A stretch of DNA of 64,000 nt, from positions 158,376 to 222,375 of the forward strand of contig NZ_JALZ01000005.1 of assembly GCF_000521785.1 (NCBI RefSeq), read 5' to 3'. This stretch comes from Roseivivax halodurans JCM 10272 (GTDB taxonomy: Bacteria; Pseudomonadota; Alphaproteobacteria; Rhodobacterales; Rhodobacteraceae). Numbering within the stretch: position 1 is the stretch's first letter; each line of letters opens with the position of its first letter. The position numbers and the translations under genes were made by a program. The notes under the pieces were generated by a model. The model was not told where the DNA came from. It made no database searches and was given only the letters and a program-made list of their open reading frames with translations. Below, one piece after another: positions 53,257-63,936 of the stretch.

Positions 53257-54852
53257 TCACCAGAAGAGGATCAGGATGCCGAGCATCGCGGCGCCGAGGA
53301 GCCAGGCCCAGATCTTGACGTTGGCGTAGATCGGCGCGTCGTCGCGGAGCGCCTCGGTCGCAAGCTCGCGGTTCCAGGTCGCGGATTCGTATTCCTCACC
53401 TGCGCCATGGCTGCCTGAGAGGCTGACCGCGGCGTAGATGATGCAGGAGACCAGCGTCATCAGGCCGACATTGGCGGTGAAGTGGATCGGCCAGTATTCT
53501 AGCTGCGTCGCGATGAAGACCGCGATGGCGATGCCGTGGCCGGCCCAGAGCGTGGTGAAGGCGGCAGTGTCCGTGCCGCGCTGCCAGAGCGCGCCGAGGA
53601 TGAAGATCGCGACGACCGGCGGCACGAGGACCGAGAAGGCCTGCTGCAGGTAGTCCCAGAGCCCGCCCATGTCGTCGATGAACGGCGCCCAGAGGATCGC
53701 GATCACCATCAGCACGAGCGTCGTGATCTGGCCGATGCGGCGCTGCTCGCCGGGTTCGCGGTCGGCGATGTTCATGAAGTCGTGGCCGATGAGGGTCGAG
53801 GACGAGTTCAGCGTCGAGTCGACGCTCGACATGATCGCGGCGACGAGGCCGGCGAGGACGAGGCCGGTCAGGCCCGCGGGCAGGACGGTCGTGGTGATCG
53901 TCGGAAACACCATGTCGGCATTGGTGAGATCCGGCACCACGGAGATCGCCATCGCGCCCGGCAGGACCATGATGAACATCGGGATGATCTTGAGAAAACC
54001 GCCGAGGATCGCGCCGCGCTGGGCCTCGCGCAGGTCCCGCGCGCCGAGGACGCGCTGGACGATGTACTGGTTGGTGACCCAGTACCAGAAGCCGAGGAGC
54101 GGCACCCCGAAGAAGAGGCCGGTCCAGGGCAGGGTCTCGTTGTCGCGCGGCAGAACGAGGCTGAGCTGGTCCTCGTTCGGCATGCTCTCCTTCACGTTCG
54201 CCCAGGAGAAGTCGTTGCCCTGAAAGAGGATGAAGGTCATCGCCGCGCAGCCGACGATCAGAACGACGGCCTGCAGGACGTCGGTGTAGACCACCGCCTT
54301 TAGGCCGCCGGTGGCGGTGTAGATGCCGGCGAAGATGCCGAGGCCGACGCAGGTCTGCCAGATCGGTATCTCGGGGAAGAAGGTCTTCACCACGACGCCG
54401 CCCGCATAGAGGCCGCCCGCGGTGTCGACGATGACCGTCAGGACGATCGTCACCGCCGAGAAGTAGAGCCGCGCGCGCCGGTCGTAGCGGCGCTCGAGCC
54501 ATTCGGGGATCGTGGTGACGCGCGCCTTGAAGAAGAGAGGCGCGAAGATGAAGGCGAGCAGGATCAGCGGGATGCCCGCCATCCATTCGTAGGCCGAGGC
54601 CGCGATGCCGGTCGTGTAGGCGGCGCCGGTGAGGCCGATGAGCGTCGTGGACGAGATGTTGGAGGCGAAGAGCGAGAAGCCGACGACGCCCCAGGTGAGG
54701 GTCCTGCCGGCTAGGAAGAGATCCTCGCCGCTCTCGGTTCGTCGCGAGACCCAGACGCCTATGCCTATGACGACGAGGAAATACGCGGCGAGAACGGCTA
54801 TATCGAGACCTGTAATGGCGCCCGACACCGCTTGCGAGGCGGTCTCTTCCAT
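53257..54852 (-). CDS. sodium/solute symporter (SSS family)
   Basis: A 531-residue sodium-coupled symporter with about 13-14 helices. Family features are FLAGRTLTWGVVGFSLFASNISSTTLIG near 46-73, GAAYTTGIAASAYEWM, and the sodium-site helix LVLAGLVAAIMSSVDSTLNSSSTL near 315-337. The C-terminal helices extend to LGAAMLGILILFW. The nearest relatives by eye are the SGLT-like, sugar-type members rather than proline (PutP). It is on the minus strand, divergent from prmA across a 93-bp gap. The substrate is unknown. Confidence 0.87.
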   Translation of the reverse strand: MEETASQAVSGAITGLDIAVLAAYFLVVIGIGVWVSRRTESGEDLFLAGRTLTWGVVGFSLFASNISSTTLIGLTGAAYTTGIAASAYEWMAGIPLILLAFIFAPLFFKARVTTIPEWLERRYDRRARLYFSAVTIVLTVIVDTAGGLYAGGVVVKTFFPEIPIWQTCVGLGIFAGIYTATGGLKAVVYTDVLQAVVLIVGCAAMTFILFQGNDFSWANVKESMPNEDQLSLVLPRDNETLPWTGLFFGVPLLGFWYWVTNQYIVQRVLGARDLREAQRGAILGGFLKIIPMFIMVLPGAMAISVVPDLTNADMVFPTITTTVLPAGLTGLVLAGLVAAIMSSVDSTLNSSSTLIGHDFMNIADREPGEQRRIGQITTLVLMVIAILWAPFIDDMGGLWDYLQQAFSVLVPPVVAIFILGALWQRGTDTAAFTTLWAGHGIAIAVFIATQLEYWPIHFTANVGLMTLVSCIIYAAVSLSGSHGAGEEYESATWNRELATEALRDDAPIYANVKIWAWLLGAAMLGILILFW

Positions 54853-54945
54853 GCTTGAAGCCCTCCCTAAGCATCAAGGTTCTCGGCCCAACCGACACGA
54901 TCTGGGGCAGGTTCCTGCTTTTCTTGCCGTAAGGGGAACGCAACC

Positions 54946-55815
54946 ATGGCCACTTTCACCGCCTTGACAACGCTACCGGGGCGCGAGCCGGCCGAGGCCC
55001 TCGGAGAGGCGCTCGAGGCGCTCGATCCCACGCCGACGGGCGTCGGCGTCTTTGAGATCGAGGACGACAGCGGTGTCTGGGAGGTCGGTGGCTATTTCGA
55101 CGAGCGGCCCGACGAGGTGCAGCTTGCGCTGCTTGCCGCGGCCTATGGTGCGGCCGATTTCGCGGTGTCGGAGGTGCCCGACACCGACTGGGTCGACAAG
55201 GTGCGGCGCGAGCTGACGCCGGTCGAGGCGGGGCGGTTCTTCGTCTACGGCAGCCACGACGCGGACAAGGTGCCCGAAGGGTCCGAGCCGCTTCTGATCG
55301 AGGCAGCGATGGCGTTCGGGACCGGGCACCACGGCACCACCCTTGGCTGCCTTCGGGCGCTCGACCGGCTCGACGGGCAGGGGATCGTGGGCAAGAAGGT
55401 CGCCGATATCGGCTGCGGCACGGCGGTGCTCGCCATGGGCGCGGCGCGGATCTGGCCGAACCCGGTGATCGCGTCCGATATCGACGAGGTGGCGGTCGAG
55501 GTGGCCGAGGCCAATGTGCGGGCGAACGGTCTCGAGGGGCGCGTGGAATGCCTCGAAGCCGTTGGCTTCGACCATCCGCGGATCGCCGAGGCGGCGCCCT
55601 TCGACCTCATCTTCGCCAATATCCTGATGGCGCCGCTGATCGAGCTGGCCCCGGATATGGCGAGGCACACCGAGCCGGGCGCCCATGCGATCCTCTCCGG
55701 CATCCTCACCCGGCAGGCGGACGAGACGCTGGATGCCTATGTGGAGGCCGGCTTCGAGGAGGCCTACCGCGAGGTGATCGGGGATTGGGTGACGTTGACA
55801 TTGCGCCGCACCTGA
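54946..55815 (+). CDS. prmA: ribosomal protein L11 methyltransferase
   Basis: A 289-residue PrmA, the SAM-dependent enzyme that methylates ribosomal protein L11. The N-terminal domain is the alphaproteobacterial form. The SAM-binding motif KVADIGCGTAVLAMGA lies near 151-166, and motif IV appears in FDLIFANILMAPLIELA near 218-234, as expected for PrmA (NIL). MAFGTGHHGTT near 119-129 is the diagnostic GTGxHxTT loop. Length and layout are standard. It is divergent from the SSS symporter. Confidence 0.94.
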   Translation: MATFTALTTLPGREPAEALGEALEALDPTPTGVGVFEIEDDSGVWEVGGYFDERPDEVQLALLAAAYGAADFAVSEVPDTDWVDKVRRELTPVEAGRFFVYGSHDADKVPEGSEPLLIEAAMAFGTGHHGTTLGCLRALDRLDGQGIVGKKVADIGCGTAVLAMGAARIWPNPVIASDIDEVAVEVAEANVRANGLEGRVECLEAVGFDHPRIAEAAPFDLIFANILMAPLIELAPDMARHTEPGAHAILSGILTRQADETLDAYVEAGFEEAYREVIGDWVTLTLRRT

Positions 55816-55927
55816 ACCCGGAAGCTTCCTCCGACCCGGCGCGATTTGCCTCAACCTTGTCTCAATCCGGAGCTACATGGTCCGCCATGTGACTCCGGTG
55901 GGGGCCGGTCGGACATGCGAGGCTGGC

Positions 55928-56269
55928 ATGACAGAGGGATCGAGGGACTTTGCCGCAAGACATCAGCGGATCCGTAACAGGCATCGCCGCCTTGCGGGGG
56001 GTTATGTCACGCGGTTGAACGCCAACGGCGTGATCGAGCATCGTCCGGCCCGGAGGGTGAACGTTCCGCTTGCGGCGCCGCTGGCGATCCTCGTCGCAAC
56101 CTTCCTCGGATTGCGGATCCTGCTTCTGTCGCAACTCGGTGCGGCGCAGTATTCCCACCACCTCAACATGCTGTCGCAGGGCGGACTTGCCGAGCGGATC
56201 GGCGCGGCGCTTCTGACGCCGGATCCGGTGACCGAAGCCGTAGCCGAGATGGTCCCGGCGGTGCTCTGA
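55928..56269 (+). CDS. small membrane protein, unknown function
   Basis: A 113-residue protein with a basic N-terminus (FAARHQRIRNRHRRLAGG), the segment VTRLNANGVIEHRPARRVN, and one membrane helix (about residues 48-70, VPLAAPLAILVATFLGLRIL). The C-terminal region is soluble and ends AEMVPAVL. I chose the ATG at 55928 over one at 55877 because the region before it is atypical, but the ribosome site is weak. A strong terminator follows its stop. No family is recognised. Confidence 0.6.
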   Translation: MTEGSRDFAARHQRIRNRHRRLAGGYVTRLNANGVIEHRPARRVNVPLAAPLAILVATFLGLRILLLSQLGAAQYSHHLNMLSQGGLAERIGAALLTPDPVTEAVAEMVPAVL

Positions 56270-56293
56270 GAGGTTTCGATAGACTGGAGAACG

Positions 56294-56332
56294 AAAAACG
56301 CCGCGCCCGGAGCTTCCGGAGCGCGGCGTTTC
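56294..56332. terminator. bidirectional terminator
   Basis: AAAACGCCGCGC and GCGCGGCGTTT pair, enclosing an inner CCGGA-GCT-TCCGG hairpin. A-run on one side and T-run on the other suit termination of the plus-strand membrane-protein gene and the minus-strand DUF1127 gene. Confidence 0.85.
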
Positions 56333-56351
56333 TGTCTTGGTGTCGCGCGTC

Positions 56352-56561
56352 TCAGCGGCGGCGGGCGACGCGCGGGATGTCGGCGCGGGTCAGGCCGACG
56401 TCGTCGAGCTCGCGGTCGGTGAGTTCCGCCAGTGCCTTTTCGGTGCGGCGCACTTCGCGCCACTGCGCGGCAGTGCCGAACATGTTGACGAAGAGGCCGC
56501 CGATCTGACCGGCGACATTGAGGTTGGAGGGGCGGGCGGGGTCGTAGATGCTGATCGACAT
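56352..56561 (-). CDS. DUF1127 small protein
   Basis: A 69-residue DUF1127 (YjiS-like) protein: WREVRRTEKALAELTDRELDDVGLTRADIPRVARR is the conserved arginine-rich domain at the C-terminus (residues about 34-69), after a variable N-terminus containing IGGLFVNMFG. Members of this family are often regulatory or RNA-interacting in alphaproteobacteria; the role of this copy is not known. The ATG at 56561 is in front of SISIYDPARPSNLN. It terminates at the bidirectional hairpin at 56294-56332. Confidence 0.85.
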   Translation of the reverse strand: MSISIYDPARPSNLNVAGQIGGLFVNMFGTAAQWREVRRTEKALAELTDRELDDVGLTRADIPRVARRR

Positions 56562-56870
56562 GTGCGGAATCCTTGATGTGCGGAAGATCTGGGCGCTCTG
56601 GGCTGCTTGAGGCTCAGGTAGAAGGCGCTCTGTGAACCCGCAAGCCGTGAAAACCGCATGGGTCACATGCGAAATTTGCATGGCGATCGTCGCTGCATGG
56701 TCATGATTTCAAAAGGTTTCTGTGCCGTGAGGGGTCAAGCGTGTGGCGCGTGTCGCATCCGGTCGTCAAAGCGTCGCGAAGGGGCTCCGGAAGATGCGGC
56801 CCACCGCTTCCCCTTGGCGCATGTTCGCGCTTCGTGCTAGGAGGGGCAAAACGACAAGAGCGAGGCGGCA
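56562..56870. other. intergenic region between DUF1127 gene and ruvC
   Basis: A 309-bp divergent gap. It must hold the promoter(s) of the DUF1127 gene and of ruvC, but I cannot assign hexamers with confidence. It includes ATGCGAAATTTGCAT (near-palindromic) in an AT-richer patch around 56668-56682. I see no further gene. Confidence 0.5.
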
Positions 56871-57368
56871 GTGACCCGAGTGCTGGGGATCGATCCGGGA
56901 TTGGTGAATCTCGGCTGGGGCGTGATCGAGGCCGATCGCGGCCGGATGCGCCACGTGGCGAACGGCACCTGCCATTCGGGCAAGGGTCCGCTCGCCGAGC
57001 GTCTGAAGGCGCTCTATGCCCAGCTGTCGGAGGTGATCGAGCGGCATGCGCCCGAGACGGCGGCGGTGGAGCAGACCTTCGTGAACAAGGACGCCGTGGC
57101 GACGCTGAAGCTCGGCCAGGCGCGGGCGGTGGCGCTGCTGGTCCCGGCGCAGTTCGGGCTCTTCGTCGGGGAATACGCGCCGAACAAGGTCAAGAAATGC
57201 GTCGTGGGCGTGGGACATGCCGACAAGACGCAGGTGCAGCACATGGTGAAGATGCAGCTGCCGGGGGTGACCTTCGCCTCGGCGGACGCCGCCGACGCGC
57301 TGGCGATCGCGATCTGCCACGCCTTCTACATGCCCTCCGAGACGCCGATGGTGGGAGGCGCAGCATGA
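56871..57368 (+). CDS. ruvC: Holliday junction endonuclease RuvC
   Basis: A 165-residue RuvC resolvase. The first active-site acid is Asp8 in [13 protein letters not shown], further acids lie in [11 protein letters not shown] near 64-75, and the C-terminal [12 protein letters not shown] holds the last pair. The gene uses GTG at 56871 with GAGGCGGCA upstream. It is followed by ruvA (ATGA overlap) and ruvB. The three proteins process Holliday junctions in recombination repair. Confidence 0.96.
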   Translation: MTRVLGIDPGLVNLGWGVIEADRGRMRHVANGTCHSGKGPLAERLKALYAQLSEVIERHAPETAAVEQTFVNKDAVATLKLGQARAVALLVPAQFGLFVGEYAPNKVKKCVVGVGHADKTQVQHMVKMQLPGVTFASADAADALAIAICHAFYMPSETPMVGGAA

Positions 57369-58042
57369 TCGGGCGCGTTTCGGGCCGGATCGCCTACAAG
57401 GCGGACGATCACGTGCTGATCGACGTCGGCGGCATCGGCTATGTCGTCTATTGCTCGGATCGGGTGATCGCGGGGCTCGGCGTGCCCGGGGAGTGGGCGG
57501 CGCTCTTCACCGATCTCATGGTGCGCGAGGATCTGCTGCAGCTTTTCGGTTTCCCTACGCTGGTCGAGAAGGAATGGCACCGCCTGCTGATGTCGGTGCA
57601 GGGGGTCGGCGCCAAGGCCTCGCTCGCGATCCTCGGCACGCTCGGGGCCGAGGGGGTCAGCCGGGCGATCGCGCTCGGCGACTGGAATTCGATCAAGGCG
57701 GCCAAGGGGATCGGGCCGAAGACCGCGCAGCGGGTCGTGAACGAATTGAAGGACAAGGCGCCGACGGTCATGGCGATGGGCGCGGGGCCGGTGGCCGCGG
57801 CCTCCGCGCCGGGGATGTCCGCGCCGGAGCCGGATGCGGTGATCGATGCGGAGCCCGCGCCTTCGGCCCCTGCGCCGGCGCAGGGCGGTGCGGCGCAGTC
57901 CGAGGCGCTCTCGGCGCTGACCAATCTCGGCTATTCCCCCGGCGAGGCGGCGGGCGCGGTGGCGCGGGCTGCCGGGGACGCACCCGAGGCCGACACGGCG
58001 GCGCTGATCCGGGCGGCGCTCAAGATGCTGGCGCCGGCATGA
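57365..58042 (+). CDS. ruvA: Holliday junction branch migration protein RuvA
   Basis: A 225-residue RuvA: OB-fold domain ([30 protein letters not shown]), HhH region ([20 protein letters not shown] and [21 protein letters not shown]), then an alanine/proline-rich linker (about 137-176) and the C-terminal domain ([24 protein letters not shown]) that contacts RuvB. The linker is longer and richer in APAP than the E. coli form, making the protein 225 rather than 203 residues. It overlaps ruvC by ATGA. Confidence 0.95.
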   Translation: MIGRVSGRIAYKADDHVLIDVGGIGYVVYCSDRVIAGLGVPGEWAALFTDLMVREDLLQLFGFPTLVEKEWHRLLMSVQGVGAKASLAILGTLGAEGVSRAIALGDWNSIKAAKGIGPKTAQRVVNELKDKAPTVMAMGAGPVAAASAPGMSAPEPDAVIDAEPAPSAPAPAQGGAAQSEALSALTNLGYSPGEAAGAVARAAGDAPEADTAALIRAALKMLAPA

Positions 58043-58055
58043 CCGGGGCCGCGCG

Positions 58056-59084
58056 ATGAGTGCCGGACCCGATCCGATGATGCGGCCCGAGGGGCAGGCC
58101 GAAGACCGCGACCGCGCGCTCCGCCCCGAAAGCCTCGACGAGTTCGTCGGGCAGGCCGAGGCGCGGGCCAATCTGCGCGTCTTCGTGCAATCCGCCCGGC
58201 AGCGCGGCGAGGCGATGGACCACACGCTCTTTCACGGTCCGCCCGGCCTCGGCAAGACGACGCTGGCGCAGATCATGTCGAAGGAGCTCGGGGTCAATTT
58301 CCGCATGACCTCGGGACCGGTTCTGGCCAAGGCGGGGGATCTCGCGGCGATCCTCACCAATCTCGAGGCGCGGGACGTGCTCTTCATCGACGAGATCCAC
58401 CGGCTGAACCCGGCGGTCGAGGAGGTGCTCTACCCGGCGATGGAGGATTTCGAGCTCGACCTGGTGATCGGCGAGGGGCCGGCGGCGCGGACCGTGCGGA
58501 TCGAGCTGCAGCCCTTCACCCTCGTCGGCGCGACGACGCGGCTGGGGCTGCTGACGACGCCGCTGCGCGACCGGTTCGGTATCCCGACGCGGCTGCAATT
58601 CTACACGGTCGAGGAGCTCGACCTCATCGTGACGCGGAACGCGGTGAAACTCGGCGTGCGGGCCGAGCCCGAGGGCGCGCGCGAGATCGCGCGGCGGGCG
58701 CGCGGCACGCCGCGGATCGCCGGGCGGCTGTTGCGGCGGGTCGTGGATTTTGCCGTGGTGGAGGGCGACGGCGTGGTGACGCGCGCGCTTGCCGACTGGG
58801 CGCTGACGCGGCTCGGGGTGGACGGGCTCGGCCTCGACGGCGCGGACATCCGGTACCTGCGGCTCATCGCGGAGAATTACGCGGGCGGTCCGGTGGGGAT
58901 CGAGACGATCTCGGCGGCGCTGTCGGAAAGCCGCGACGCGATCGAGGAGGTGATCGAGCCCTACCTGCTGCAGCAGGGCCTGATCCAGCGCACGCCGCGG
59001 GGGCGGATGCTGGCGCAGAAGGGCTGGTCGCATCTCGGCATGCCCGCGCCGGCGGCGCCGGGGCAGGCGCGGCTCTTCGAGTGA
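58056..59084 (+). CDS. ruvB: Holliday junction ATP-dependent helicase RuvB
   Basis: A 342-residue AAA+ motor. It begins in the family pattern [24 protein letters not shown], with Walker [14 protein letters not shown] near 64-76, Walker [13 protein letters not shown] near 108-119, sensor and arginine-finger segments ([18 protein letters not shown]) and the winged-helix C-terminus ([16 protein letters not shown]). It lies 13 bp after ruvA. Two tandem copies of the dispersed repeat follow its stop (59109 and 59173). Confidence 0.96.
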   Translation: MSAGPDPMMRPEGQAEDRDRALRPESLDEFVGQAEARANLRVFVQSARQRGEAMDHTLFHGPPGLGKTTLAQIMSKELGVNFRMTSGPVLAKAGDLAAILTNLEARDVLFIDEIHRLNPAVEEVLYPAMEDFELDLVIGEGPAARTVRIELQPFTLVGATTRLGLLTTPLRDRFGIPTRLQFYTVEELDLIVTRNAVKLGVRAEPEGAREIARRARGTPRIAGRLLRRVVDFAVVEGDGVVTRALADWALTRLGVDGLGLDGADIRYLRLIAENYAGGPVGIETISAALSESRDAIEEVIEPYLLQQGLIQRTPRGRMLAQKGWSHLGMPAPAAPGQARLFE

Positions 59085-59108
59085 GGCGTTTGCGCCCCGC
59101 GGCGGGTG

Positions 59109-59149
59109 CGGGAGCCTCCGGCGGGGATATTTGTGGTCAAGAAGAAAGG
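59109..59149 (+). repeat. dispersed intergenic element, copy 7
   Basis: CGGGAGCCTCCGG then CGGGGATATTTGTGGTCAAGAAGAAAGG. The first of two copies in tandem after ruvB, 24 bp after its stop. Confidence 0.8.
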
Positions 59150-59172
59150 AGCGGCGCGCGTGGCCGGGTGGC

Positions 59173-59211
59173 GGGGGAGCCTCCGGCGGGAGTATTTCTG
59201 CCAAGAAGAAG
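59173..59211 (+). repeat. dispersed intergenic element, copy 8
   Basis: GGGGGAGCCTCCGG then CGGGAGTATTTCTGCCAAGAAGAAG. It is the second of the tandem pair, 64 bp after copy 7 in the same orientation. The two differ at several bases (GATATTTGTGG against AGTATTTCTGC), so the duplication is not recent. Confidence 0.8.
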
Positions 59212-59274
59212 CGCGCGTGCGGATTGAGGCGGGGGCTGCGGGGGACTAGCTGAAGGGTGACAAAGGAGAGCTTC

Positions 59275-61296
59275 ATGACCAATCCGCTGCTTGCCGAGTG
59301 GGACACGCCCTTCGCGCTTCCGCCCTTCGACGCCATTTCCGACGAGGATTTCCCGGCCGCCTTCGAGACGGCGCGGCTCGAGCATCTCGCGGAGGTCGCG
59401 GCGATCGCAGAGCAGCCCGAGGCGCCGTCCTTCGACAACACGATCCTCGCGCTCGAAGGGGCGGGGCGGTCGCTCGACCGGGTGCTGTCGGTGTTCTTCT
59501 CGCTGGCGGGGGCGGACAGCACCAAGCGGCGGCAGGAGCTGCAGCGGGACTTCGCGCCGAAGCTCGCGGACCATTCCTCGCAGATCTACGGCAACGAGAC
59601 GCTGTTTGCGCGGATCGCGGAGCTCTGGGAGCGGCGGGAGGAGCTGGACCTCGCGCCGCAGGAGGCGCGGCTTCTCTACCTCACCCATCGCGGCTTCGTG
59701 CGGGCGGGCGCGGCGCTCTCGGGCACGCAGGCGGTGCGGATGAAGGAGATCAAGGCGCGGCTGTCGGTGCTCGGCACGGCGTTCACGCAGAACCTTCTGG
59801 CCGACGAGAGCGGCTGGCAGATGGAGCTCTCCGAGGAGGATCTCGAGGGGCTGCCGGAGATCGTGAAGGCCTCCGCGCGGGCCGCCGGAGAGGAGCGGGG
59901 CGCGGCGGGGCCGGTGATCACGCTGTCGCGCTCGCTCATCGTGCCGTTCCTGCAATTCTCGCCCCGGCGCGATCTGCGCGAGACGGCGTGGCGGGCCTGG
60001 ACCTCGCGCGGGGCCATGGGCGGGGAGACCGACAACCGCGAGATCGCCGCCGAGGTGCTGGACCTGCGCCACGAACGGGCGGGGCTTCTCGGCTTCGAGA
60101 CCTTCGCGGCCTACAAGCTCGAGACCGAGATGGCCAAGACGCCGGAGGCGGTGCGCGAGCTTCTGGTCGCGGTGTGGAAGCCGGCGCGGGAGCGCGCGCT
60201 CGCCGATCAGGCGGCGCTCGAGGAGATGATGCATGCGGACGGCGCGAACGGCCCGCTCGCGGCGTGGGACTGGCGCTATTACGCGGAGAAGCGGCGCAAG
60301 GTGGAGCACGATCTCGACGAGACCGCGCTCAAGCCGTACCTGCAGCTCGAGCGGATGATCGAGGCGGCGCAGACCTGTGCGCATCGTCTGTTCGGGCTGG
60401 AGTTCAAGCCGCTCTATGTGCCGCTCTATCATCCCGATTGCCGGGCCTGGGAGGTGACGCGGGAGGGCCGGCACGTGGCGGTCTTCGTCGCGGATTACTT
60501 CGCGCGGGCGTCGAAGCGGTCGGGGGCGTGGTGCTCGGCCATGCGGATGCAGGGCAAGCGCCCGGTGGAGCAGTCGCCGATCGTGGTGAACGTGTGCAAT
60601 TTCGCCAAGCCGTCGGCCGGGCAACCGGCGCTCCTCAGCTACGACGACGCGCGCACGCTCTTCCACGAGTTCGGGCATGCGCTGCACCAGATGCTGTCGG
60701 ACGTGGAGTTCGCCTCGATCGCGGGCACCTCGGTGGCGCGGGACTTCGTCGAGCTGCCCTCGCAGCTCTACGAGCACTGGCTCGAGGTGCCGGAGGTGCT
60801 GGGCGAGTTCGCGACCCATGCAGAGACCGGAGAGCCGATGCCGAAGGAGATGCTCGAACGGGTGCTGGCGGCGGCGAATGCCGATCAGGGGTTCCAGACG
60901 GTGGAATACGTGGCCTCGGCGCTGGTCGATCTGGAGTTCCACGACGCCGCGGCGCCGGAGGATCCGATGTCCAAGCAGGAGGAGATCCTGGCGCAGCTCG
61001 GCATGCCGGAGGCGATCGTGATGCGGCACGCGACGCCGCATTTCGCCCATGTGTTCGCCGGTGACGGCTATTCCAGCGGGTACTACAGCTACATGTGGTC
61101 CGAGGTCATGGATGCCGATGCCTTCGCCGCCTTCGAGGAGGCGGGTGGCGCCTTCGACGAGGGCATGGCACGGCGGCTCGAGGAGGCGATCCTGTCGACG
61201 GGCGGATCGGAGGAGGCGGGCGATCTCTACCTGCGCTTCCGCGGCCGGATGCCGGGCGTCGAGGCGCTTCTGAAGGGGCGCGGGCTCGCGGCCTGA
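59275..61296 (+). CDS. M3 family oligopeptidase (OpdA/Dcp-like)
   Basis: A 673-residue zinc metallopeptidase. The active-site HExxH motif is in LFHEFGHALHQM near 466-477, with the third ligand Glu in a downstream helix (SIAGTSVARDFVELPSQL). SYDDARTLFHEFGH and FARASKRSGAWCSAM are characteristic of the oligopeptidase A/Dcp branch, cytosolic enzymes that finish degradation of small peptides. The length matches E. coli OpdA/Dcp. I chose the ATG at 59275 (MTNPLLAEWDTPF) with AAAGGAG upstream; a GTG or TTG six codons earlier is also open. Confidence 0.93.
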   Translation: MTNPLLAEWDTPFALPPFDAISDEDFPAAFETARLEHLAEVAAIAEQPEAPSFDNTILALEGAGRSLDRVLSVFFSLAGADSTKRRQELQRDFAPKLADHSSQIYGNETLFARIAELWERREELDLAPQEARLLYLTHRGFVRAGAALSGTQAVRMKEIKARLSVLGTAFTQNLLADESGWQMELSEEDLEGLPEIVKASARAAGEERGAAGPVITLSRSLIVPFLQFSPRRDLRETAWRAWTSRGAMGGETDNREIAAEVLDLRHERAGLLGFETFAAYKLETEMAKTPEAVRELLVAVWKPARERALADQAALEEMMHADGANGPLAAWDWRYYAEKRRKVEHDLDETALKPYLQLERMIEAAQTCAHRLFGLEFKPLYVPLYHPDCRAWEVTREGRHVAVFVADYFARASKRSGAWCSAMRMQGKRPVEQSPIVVNVCNFAKPSAGQPALLSYDDARTLFHEFGHALHQMLSDVEFASIAGTSVARDFVELPSQLYEHWLEVPEVLGEFATHAETGEPMPKEMLERVLAAANADQGFQTVEYVASALVDLEFHDAAAPEDPMSKQEEILAQLGMPEAIVMRHATPHFAHVFAGDGYSSGYYSYMWSEVMDADAFAAFEEAGGAFDEGMARRLEEAILSTGGSEEAGDLYLRFRGRMPGVEALLKGRGLAA

Positions 61297-61463
61297 GGTC
61301 AGGCCGGGGAGGGCGCGGGATCCGTGCCCTCTTCGCGATCGAAGTACGCGGCCCGGGCCGGGTCGGCGGGGACATGCGGACGGGGTTGAACCCGTCGATC
61401 CCCATCCTCACCTCAGTGACACGCAGCGGCGAGGACGGCGTGAAATATGCATGCATCTGCCAG

Positions 61464-61492
61464 TTGACAGACATGCGCACTTTGCCTAACTC
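61464..61492 (+). promoter_or_regulatory. groESL promoter
   Basis: TTGACA at 61464-61469 and TAACTC at 61487-61492 are spaced by exactly 17 bp, about 90 bp ahead of groES, and the CIRCE operator begins eight bases downstream of the -10. Confidence 0.6.
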
Positions 61493-61500
61493 CGCATGCG

Positions 61501-61527
61501 TTAGCACTCGCCGCGAGTGAGTGCTAA
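61501..61527. promoter_or_regulatory. CIRCE operator (HrcA binding site)
   Basis: TTAGCACTC-N9-GAGTGCTAA is a perfect match to the CIRCE inverted repeat. HrcA bound here represses the heat-shock chaperonin operon. It lies between the promoter and groES. Confidence 0.95.
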
Positions 61528-61583
61528 AGGGCTCGCTCGAGCGAGGAGCCCTGACATAAACTTTGAGCCAAGGAGACTCGAAG

Positions 61584-61895
61584 ATGGCATTCAAACCGCT
61601 TCATGACCGCGTGCTCGTTCGCCGTGTTGAAAGCGACGAGAAGACCAAGGGCGGTCTGATCATTCCCGACAGTGCGAAAGAGAAGCCGGCTGAGGGCGTG
61701 GTCGTTGCGTGTGGCGAAGGCGCGCGCAAGGATTCGGGCGACCTGATCCCGATGGCAGTCAAAGAGGGTGACCGCGTCCTCTTCGGCAAGTGGTCGGGCA
61801 CCGAGGTGCAGATCGACGGTGAAGACCTGCTGATCATGAAGGAATCCGACATCCTCGGCGTGACCGCGGATGCAGCGGAGGCGAAGGCGGCCTGA
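61584..61895 (+). CDS. groES: co-chaperonin GroES
   Basis: A 103-residue chaperonin-10: [33 protein letters not shown] with the mobile loop ([10 protein letters not shown]) that contacts GroEL, then [22 protein letters not shown]. The C-terminus has seven or so additional Ala-rich residues (ADAAEAKAA) compared with the shortest forms. The ATG at 61584 has AGGAGACTCGAAG upstream. It is first in the CIRCE-controlled groES-groEL operon. Confidence 0.97.
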   Translation: MAFKPLHDRVLVRRVESDEKTKGGLIIPDSAKEKPAEGVVVACGEGARKDSGDLIPMAVKEGDRVLFGKWSGTEVQIDGEDLLIMKESDILGVTADAAEAKAA

Positions 61896-61939
61896 AGGGC
61901 GCCCGACCTCATTCTTCATACAAACCCGAATTTTCCTGA

Positions 61940-63601
<1,662 letters not shown>

Positions 63602-63654
63602 TCATGCTCCCTTGGCCTGCGCCCCCCGGGGCAGTGGGCCGAACGGACACAGTG

Positions 63655-63684
63655 GAGCCCGCGCATTTGCGCGGGCTCTTTTTT
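63655..63684 (+). terminator. rho-independent terminator after groEL
   Basis: GAGCCCGCGC-ATTT-GCGCGGGCTC is a perfect ten-pair stem with a four-base loop, followed by TTTTTT. It ends the groESL transcript, 53 bp after the groEL stop. Confidence 0.92.
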
Positions 63685-63789
63685 CATTCCCGAACAACGG
63701 TATGATGCCGGATTATCCGAAAGACGGCGGAACTCCGCTCAACAAGCGGCGTTAAGTGCCCAAGAGTAAAGCAGAGGCTTAGAGGCATC

Positions 63790-63936
63790 ATGCACCCGAT
63801 CATCGTCACCCTTATGATGCTCGTGACCATCGTAGGAATGTTCTCGCTCAGCGGGGCGCTCATCGCGCTTGCCGGCCGCGAGCCGCGTACCGCAACCGCC
63901 CCGGCACCGCGTCCGGTTCCGGCGCCGAACGGCTGA
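63790..63936 (+). CDS. small single-span membrane protein (48 aa), unknown function
   Basis: A 48-residue open frame: MHPIIVTLMMLVTIVGMFSL is one hydrophobic helix, followed by SGALIALAGREPRT and a proline/alanine-rich tail ending PVPAPNG. A weak ribosome site (AGAGG) lies in front of the ATG at 63790. It follows the groEL terminator, so it needs its own promoter. No family is recognised. Confidence 0.5.
   Translation: MHPIIVTLMMLVTIVGMFSLSGALIALAGREPRTATAPAPRPVPAPNG

Noticed and set aside
59109..59211. The two repeats after ruvB as insertion-sequence ends
   Set aside because: They are direct, not inverted, and enclose no coding sequence, so a simple insertion-sequence remnant is not supported.
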